DNA from: Microbacteriaceae bacterium
GTDB taxonomy: Bacteria; Actinomycetota; Actinomycetes; Actinomycetales; Microbacteriaceae
Assembly: GCA_023254555.1 (NCBI GenBank)
Contig: JALRLI010000014.1
Span: 1-19,178 of the forward strand
Length of the DNA stretch: 19,178 nt
Direction: 5' to 3'
Part shown: one piece after another, positions 15,601 through 19,178 of the stretch
Position numbering within the stretch: the first letter of the stretch is position 1
How the letters are laid out: each line of letters begins with the position of its first letter
Position numbers and translations under genes: made by a program
Notes under the pieces: model-generated
The model's database searches: none
Told to the model about the DNA's origin: nothing
Seen by the model: only the letters and a program-made list of their open reading frames with translations

Positions 15601-17169
15601 ATGGCAACCTTCGGATCGCTCTCAGCACGTCTCACTGAAACCTTCAAAAACCTTCGTACGAAGGGAAAACTGACTGCTGCCGATGTCGACGGCACTGTTC
15701 GAGAAATTCGGCGGGCACTCCTCGAAGCTGACGTTTCGCTCGATGTTGTAAAAGATTTCACAGCGAAGGTTCGCGAACGCGCACTCTCTGACGATGTCAA
15801 TCAGGCGCTCAACCCGGCGCAACAGGTTGTGCAAATCGTAAACGAGGAGCTCGTTCAGATTTTAGGCGGCGAGCAGCGTCGCCTTGAATTCGCGAAGAAG
15901 CCGCCGACAATCATCATGCTCGCCGGGCTTCAAGGCGCTGGTAAAACCACGCTCGCCGGAAAACTCGCGAAGTGGCTGGCCAAAGACGGCCATACGCCGC
16001 TGTTGGTAGCTGCAGACCTGCAGCGCCCGAATGCGGTCACTCAGTTGAGTGTCGTTGCTGACCAGGCTGGGGTAGCTGTGTTTGCTCCCGAGCCTGGAAA
16101 TGGCGTGGGCGATCCCGTAAAGGTTGCCAAAGACTCAGTGAAATTCGCTCAGGCGAAGCAGTACGACACGGTCATCGTCGATACCGCCGGCCGTCTCGGT
16201 ATTGATGAAGAACTCATGAAACAGGCTTCAAACATTCGCAAGGCAATTGACCCAGATGAAGTGCTGTTCGTGATCGACGCGATGATTGGTCAGGATGCGG
16301 TAAACACTGCCACAGCCTTCCAGAAGGGCGTTGACTTTACCGGCGTCGTCCTCACGAAGCTTGATGGTGATGCTCGTGGTGGTGCGGCCCTTTCCATCCG
16401 CGGTGTCACAGGCCGACCAATCTTGTTTGCTTCTACCGGTGAGCGTCTTGAAGATTTCGAGCCGTTCTACCCGGATCGCATGGCCTCTCGAATTCTCGAT
16501 TTAGGCGACATTCTGACACTTATCGAACAAGCTCAAGAGGCGTTTGATGAGCAAGAAGCAATCAAGGTTGCCGAAAAGTTCGCCACCGATTCCTTCACAC
16601 TTGATGACTTTTTGAAGCAGATGCAGCAGCTTCGCGGAGCCGGTTCCATCAAGAAGATGATGGGCATGCTGCCGGGCGCAGGCAAGCTGAAAGAACAACT
16701 TGAAAATTTCGATGAGCGAGAGATTATTCACACTGAAGCCATCATTCAGTCGATGACGCCTGCCGAGCGCTCCAACCCAAAGCTTCTCAACGGATCACGA
16801 CGCCTGCGAATCGCCAAAGGCTGTGGAATGACAGTGACTGACGTAAATCAACTCGTCAACCGCTTCGAGCAGGCCGCAAAGATGATGAAAACCGTCGCTA
16901 AAGGAGGGGTTCCCCAAATGCCCGGCATGGGCCCGATGGCAGCGATGAGTCACGGCGGTAAGAAAAAGCAACAGACGAAGAAGAAGGGTTCTCGCTCAGG
17001 AAACCCAGCCAAACGTGCCGTCGAAAATGCGGGAATTGCTGAGCGCTCGGCAACGAACTCAGCAGGCTCAAGTTTCGGAGTTTCCGGAGGGCCTAGTTCA
17101 CCCTCTGCAACTGGCCCCAGCGCTGAAGACATGGAAGCAATCGGAAAGATGCTCGGGGGAGGGCGCTAG
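15601..17169 (+). CDS. ffh: Signal recognition particle protein Ffh (SRP54)
   Basis: Ffh binds signal peptides emerging from ribosomes and, with SRP RNA and FtsY, delivers membrane proteins to the translocon. The 522-residue protein begins with the N domain (FGSLSARLTETFKNLR). The G domain has P-loop GLQGAGKTT at 109-117, DLQRPNAVTQL, DTAGRLGIDEE and TKLDGDARGG. The C-terminal M domain is methionine-rich (MMGMLPGAGK) and has the RNA-binding helix-turn-helix around SRRLRIAKGCGMTVTDVNQL. The last 85 or so residues form a Lys-, Gly- and Ser-rich low-complexity tail, typical of actinobacterial Ffh. No ribosome binding site precedes the ATG. The stop codon lies inside a GC-rich hairpin, and the next gene is convergent. 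Confidence 0.97.
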   Translation: MATFGSLSARLTETFKNLRTKGKLTAADVDGTVREIRRALLEADVSLDVVKDFTAKVRERALSDDVNQALNPAQQVVQIVNEELVQILGGEQRRLEFAKKPPTIIMLAGLQGAGKTTLAGKLAKWLAKDGHTPLLVAADLQRPNAVTQLSVVADQAGVAVFAPEPGNGVGDPVKVAKDSVKFAQAKQYDTVIVDTAGRLGIDEELMKQASNIRKAIDPDEVLFVIDAMIGQDAVNTATAFQKGVDFTGVVLTKLDGDARGGAALSIRGVTGRPILFASTGERLEDFEPFYPDRMASRILDLGDILTLIEQAQEAFDEQEAIKVAEKFATDSFTLDDFLKQMQQLRGAGSIKKMMGMLPGAGKLKEQLENFDEREIIHTEAIIQSMTPAERSNPKLLNGSRRLRIAKGCGMTVTDVNQLVNRFEQAAKMMKTVAKGGVPQMPGMGPMAAMSHGGKKKQQTKKKGSRSGNPAKRAVENAGIAERSATNSAGSSFGVSGGPSSPSATGPSAEDMEAIGKMLGGGR

Positions 17170-17178
17170 CAGCGCCCT
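17160..17178. terminator. GC-rich hairpin around the ffh stop codon, possible U-less terminator
   Basis: AGGGCGC at 17160-17166 and GCGCCCT at 17172-17178 are perfectly complementary (7 base pairs) around a TAGCA loop that contains the ffh TAG stop. No T-run follows on either strand. It sits between convergent ffh and the ligase gene, where a terminator for both is expected, and such short GC hairpins without a U-tract have been proposed as terminators in actinobacteria. Confidence 0.5.
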
Positions 17179-17181
17179 GGC

Positions 17182-18324
17182 TTACTTCGCTGTCGCTGCG
17201 CCTGACTCAAATTCGTGCATGAGCGATTCGACTACTGCGCCGAGGTCTCCGTGATTGCGTTCGGCGACTCTGAGTTGTCTCTCGTAGCTTGGCCGGTGCT
17301 CAAGAATCGTGAGTACTGAGTTGAGTTCTTCGACGCAGTCCAAATCTTTCGCGACCGGCTGCAACATCTCGACCGCTTCAACGATTGCCACTTGAACTGG
17401 CTGTTCGGTGCCGTCTTGCGCAGTAATGATGGGGGCGTTTAGGCCGTACCTCGCGGCACGCCACTTGTTCTCGCGCACGAACCATGGTTGCAGGCGGGGT
17501 AATTGGCGTCCCGCATCCAACTCACGCGAAAAATGTTCGGTGAGGCATTGGCTGAGCGCTGTAACGGCAGCGATTTCCTGCAGCGTCGAGAGTCCATCAC
17601 AGTACCGAAGCTCGATTGTTCCCCAGCGGGGAGACGGTCGAATATCCCATCTGGCTTCATTTACCTCAGAGATAATCCCGGTGCTCATCAGATCAGCGAT
17701 GTAGCTTTCATACTCCGCCCAGGTGTCGAGGTCGTAGGGCAACCCAGCAGTTGGCAGTTGCTGAAACATCAATGCTCTGTTCGATGCGTATCCAGTCGCT
17801 TCACCCGCCCAAAAAGGACTCGAAGCACTGAGCGCCTGCAGGTGTGGGTAGTACGACAGAAGCGCATGCAAAATTGGGATTACCTTCTCCTGTGTGTCGA
17901 TACCCACATGGACGTGCACCCCCCAAATCATCATGTTCCGACCCCACCACTGGGTTCGTCGAATGAACTTGTCATAGCGCTCACCAGCAGTTATGTGCTG
18001 GTCCGCCCACTTGCTCAATGGATGCGAGCCTGCACACATCAAGCCGATGCCTCGTGGTGTGGTCACTGCGCTGACTTCTTCGACGAGTTGTCCGAGTTGT
18101 GCGATTGCGTCAGTAACCTTCGAATGCGGTGATGTTACGAGCTCTAGTGTGTTTTGCATCAGCTCTGTGGTGATGTGGGGGTAATGCTCTGGGTTGGTGC
18201 TCTGTAGTTCTGAGATGATCGAATCAGCGACATTTGCGAGTTCATTGGTCTTACGATCCACCATCGCGATTTCCCATTCAACGCCGACGGTCGACCGCTG
18301 AGAAGATTCGAACGTGATTTTCAT
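17182..18324 (-). CDS. YbdK/GCS2-family carboxylate-amine ligase (glutamate-cysteine ligase-like)
   Basis: This 380-residue cytosolic protein belongs to glutamate-cysteine ligase family 2 (YbdK/EgtA-like), ATP-dependent enzymes that couple the gamma-carboxyl of glutamate or a related acid to an amine. Seen: TVGVEWEIAMVD at residues 12-23 (the acidic metal/substrate motif), ELMQNTLELVT at 54-64, HPL at 101-103, MMIWGVHVHVGID at 131-143, WGTIELRYCD at 233-242 and RENKWRAARYGL at 283-294, all family landmarks. Actinobacteria generally use mycothiol rather than glutathione, so glutathione synthesis should not be assumed and the true substrate is unknown. The ATG at 18324 has purine-rich GAGAG upstream. 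The gene is convergent with ffh and divergent from rpsP, interrupting the ffh-rpsP neighbourhood. Confidence 0.88.
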   Translation of the reverse strand: MKITFESSQRSTVGVEWEIAMVDRKTNELANVADSIISELQSTNPEHYPHITTELMQNTLELVTSPHSKVTDAIAQLGQLVEEVSAVTTPRGIGLMCAGSHPLSKWADQHITAGERYDKFIRRTQWWGRNMMIWGVHVHVGIDTQEKVIPILHALLSYYPHLQALSASSPFWAGEATGYASNRALMFQQLPTAGLPYDLDTWAEYESYIADLMSTGIISEVNEARWDIRPSPRWGTIELRYCDGLSTLQEIAAVTALSQCLTEHFSRELDAGRQLPRLQPWFVRENKWRAARYGLNAPIITAQDGTEQPVQVAIVEAVEMLQPVAKDLDCVEELNSVLTILEHRPSYERQLRVAERNHGDLGAVVESLMHEFESGAATAK

Positions 18325-18356
18325 AGCTCTCGCTGCACTCTCTCTCGCCTATTTCT

Positions 18357-18362
18357 AGTTTA
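18357..18362 (-). promoter_or_regulatory. Candidate -10 box for the YbdK/GCS2-like gene
   Basis: On the minus strand TAAACT matches TANNNT and lies 32 bases before the ATG at 18324, leaving a short leader with a purine-rich ribosome binding region. The position 17 bases upstream reads GAACAG, a poor -35 match. Confidence 0.35.
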
Positions 18363-18387
18363 GCCTCGCAGAAAAAGTCCTGTTCGC

Positions 18388-18401
18388 GTCATAAATATGA
18401 C
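18388..18401. promoter_or_regulatory. Perfect inverted repeat GTCATA-AA-TATGAC, operator candidate
   Basis: Six-base arms (18388-18393 and 18396-18401) are exact complements around two A bases. The site lies just upstream of the presumed -35 region of the ligase gene and about 80 bases before the likely rpsP promoter. A related half-site, TATGTC, follows at 18415-18420. Confidence 0.35.
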
Positions 18402-18430
18402 AATCAAGACGAAATATGTCAGACTGGTCA

Positions 18431-18461
18431 GGTTGCAGTTCGAGCAAAGCCTCGAGCAACC
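18431..18461 (+). other. Hairpin-forming sequence upstream of rpsP
   Basis: GGTTGC at 18431-18436 pairs with GCAACC at 18456-18461, and inside it CGAG at 18441-18444 pairs with CTCG at 18451-18454 around a CAAAGC loop. It would be transcribed only if rpsP has a promoter further upstream than the candidate at 18480. It may also be chance. Confidence 0.25.
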
Positions 18462-18479
18462 GTTATCTTCCCGCCAACT

Positions 18480-18508
18480 TTGATTTCCTTGTGGGCTGGG
18501 CTTATTTC
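18480..18508 (+). promoter_or_regulatory. Candidate rpsP promoter
   Basis: TTGATT at 18480-18485 and TATTTC at 18503-18508 are separated by 17 bases. Initiation would fall near 18515, giving a leader of roughly 15 bases that contains GGAG at 18522-18525, five bases before the ATG... an arrangement suited to a highly expressed ribosomal gene. The -10 lacks the final T. Confidence 0.4.
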
Positions 18509-18529
18509 AACAATAAATATTGGAGCATT

Positions 18530-19084
18530 ATGTCTGTAAAAATTCGACTCAAGCGTCTTGGCAAAATTCGCGCACCCTATTACCGCATCGTAGTGGCGGA
18601 CTCACGTACCAAACGTGATGGCCGCGTGATCGAAGAGATTGGCAAGTACCACCCAACCGAAAATCCTTCGTTCATCGAGGTCAATTCTGATCGTGCGCAG
18701 TACTGGCTCGGTGTTGGCGCGCAGCCAACTGAACAGGTCGAAGCAATTCTCAAGCTCACCGGCGACTGGGGCAAATTCAAGGGCGACAAGAACGCCAAGA
18801 GCACTGTTCAGGTTGCTGAACCAAAAGCTGAGTTCGTGGCAGATGAGAAGAAGAAGCCAGTTCTTCGCCCCAAGGCTGAGAAGAAGGTAGAAGCTCCTGC
18901 GGCTGACGAGGCCCCTGCTGCTGAAGAAACCTCTGTAGCCGACGAAGCGCCAGTGGCTGAAGACGCTCCCGCTGACGTGGCCGCTGAAGCAGCAGTCGAG
19001 GCTCCGGTTGAAGAGCCTGTAGCTGAAGAAGTACCGGCCGCTGAAGAAGCTCCGGCTGACGAGGCTGAAAAGACCGAGGAATAG
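18530..19084 (+). CDS. rpsP: Small ribosomal subunit protein bS16 with long acidic C-terminal extension
   Basis: bS16 is an early-binding 30S subunit protein. Residues 1-84 form the complete family core (MSVKIRLKRLGKIRAPYYRI, ADSRTKRDGRVIEEIGKYHP, then a TGDWGKFKG end). Residues 85 to 184 are an added tail, first Lys-rich, then low-complexity Ala/Glu/Pro/Asp repeats of an EAPA(A/D)-E type. Tails of this kind occur in actinobacterial bS16, but here the tail is longer than the core. The ATG at 18530 has GGAG five bases upstream. The open frame extends back to 18416, but those 38 residues are unrelated to bS16. It is followed 3 bases later by the khpA-like gene, whose ribosome binding site lies within the end of rpsP. 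Confidence 0.96.
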   Translation: MSVKIRLKRLGKIRAPYYRIVVADSRTKRDGRVIEEIGKYHPTENPSFIEVNSDRAQYWLGVGAQPTEQVEAILKLTGDWGKFKGDKNAKSTVQVAEPKAEFVADEKKKPVLRPKAEKKVEAPAADEAPAAEETSVADEAPVAEDAPADVAAEAAVEAPVEEPVAEEVPAAEEAPADEAEKTEE

Positions 19085-19087
19085 TCC

Positions 19088-19178
19088 TTGCTTGATCAGG
19101 CGCTTGAACACCTTGTAAAGGGGATTGTCGATCATCCTGACGAGGTGCAGGTTACTACTCGCGAAACCCAACGCGGCG
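19088..19178 (+). CDS. KH-domain RNA-binding protein KhpA-like, N-terminal part
   Basis: From a TTG at 19088 the frame reads LLDQALEHLVKGIVDHPDEV, which matches the start of the small KhpA (YlqC) KH-domain proteins encoded directly after rpsP in many Gram-positive bacteria. The KH GxxG loop would come later and is cut off by the window end after 30 codons. A GAGG at 19076-19079 inside the end of rpsP lies 8 bases before the TTG. KhpA usually pairs with KhpB and is linked to RNA binding and cell-division control. The call rests on the N-terminus and gene order. Confidence 0.85.
   Translation, partial: MLDQALEHLVKGIVDHPDEVQVTTRETQRG

Noticed and set aside
17503..18132. 209-codon plus-strand open frame antisense to the YbdK/GCS2-like gene
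   Set aside because: All conserved ligase motifs are on the other strand. The long opposite frame is a codon-composition effect.
18416..18529. 38-codon N-terminal extension of bS16
   Set aside because: bS16 proteins begin at MSVKIRL, and GGAG lies five bases before that ATG. The extension covers the promoter region.
18900..19080. Possible tandem DNA repeat or CRISPR-like array in the rpsP tail
   Set aside because: The similarity is at the protein level (varied Glu-Ala-Pro units) with differing codons and no fixed period or spacers.
18602..19171. 189-codon minus-strand open frame antisense to rpsP
   Set aside because: It arises from the low-complexity Ala/Glu codons of the bS16 tail. No start signal or family resemblance.
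1..19178. Mobile elements, tRNA or rRNA genes, phage genes or a defence system
   Set aside because: Nearly all of the window is assigned to recognisable conserved genes with gaps under 210 bases. No transposase, integrase, inverted terminal repeats or RNA-gene signatures were seen.

Overview
The window is a stretch of actinobacterial chromosome, most probably from the family Microbacteriaceae. I infer this from gene content and order (recG, coaD, a YceD/DUF177 gene, rpmF, rnc, mutM, smc, ftsY, ffh, rpsP, a KH-domain gene), a cysteine-free bL32 of the Microbacteriaceae type, an alanine/glutamate-rich tail on bS16, a short NG-only FtsY, and several genes that appear to start without a leader. 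Base composition looks only moderately GC-rich by eye, which would suit one of the lower-GC members. I cannot name a species.

Layout. Positions 1-513 (minus) hold the N-terminal part of a PucR-type regulator. Divergent from it, gabT (668-2011) and gabD (2060-3535) encode the two enzymes that turn GABA into succinate. They end at a strong hairpin that also faces the convergent rsmD (minus, 3585-4184). From recG (4282) to ftsY (13834) the housekeeping genes run on the plus strand with tiny gaps: recG, coaD, yceD-like, rpmF, rnc, mutM, smc, ftsY. A Tat-exported phosphoesterase of the phospholipase C/AcpA family (13843-15588) sits between ftsY and ffh (15601-17169). A YbdK/GCS2-type carboxylate-amine ligase lies on the minus strand (17182-18324), convergent with ffh. 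After a divergent regulatory gap come rpsP (18530-19084) and the start of a khpA-like KH-domain gene cut by the window end.

How the genes work together. The left block is a self-contained GABA catabolic unit with its probable regulator. The centre combines replication and repair (RecG, MutM), CoA synthesis (CoaD), ribosome biogenesis and RNA processing (RsmD, bL32, RNase III), chromosome organisation (SMC) and both GTPases of the signal recognition particle pathway (FtsY, Ffh). The right end begins the ribosomal/RNA-binding cluster that in actinobacteria usually continues with rimM, trmD and rplS.

No mobile element, CRISPR array, tRNA or rRNA was seen, and nothing indicates a new multi-gene system. 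The more interesting signals are small: a TANNNT box at exactly the leaderless distance before recG, coaD and the yceD-like gene (and one base further before rsmD); the exported phosphoesterase inside the SRP gene pair; a palindrome upstream of the ligase gene; and hairpins or promoter-like boxes built around stop codons.
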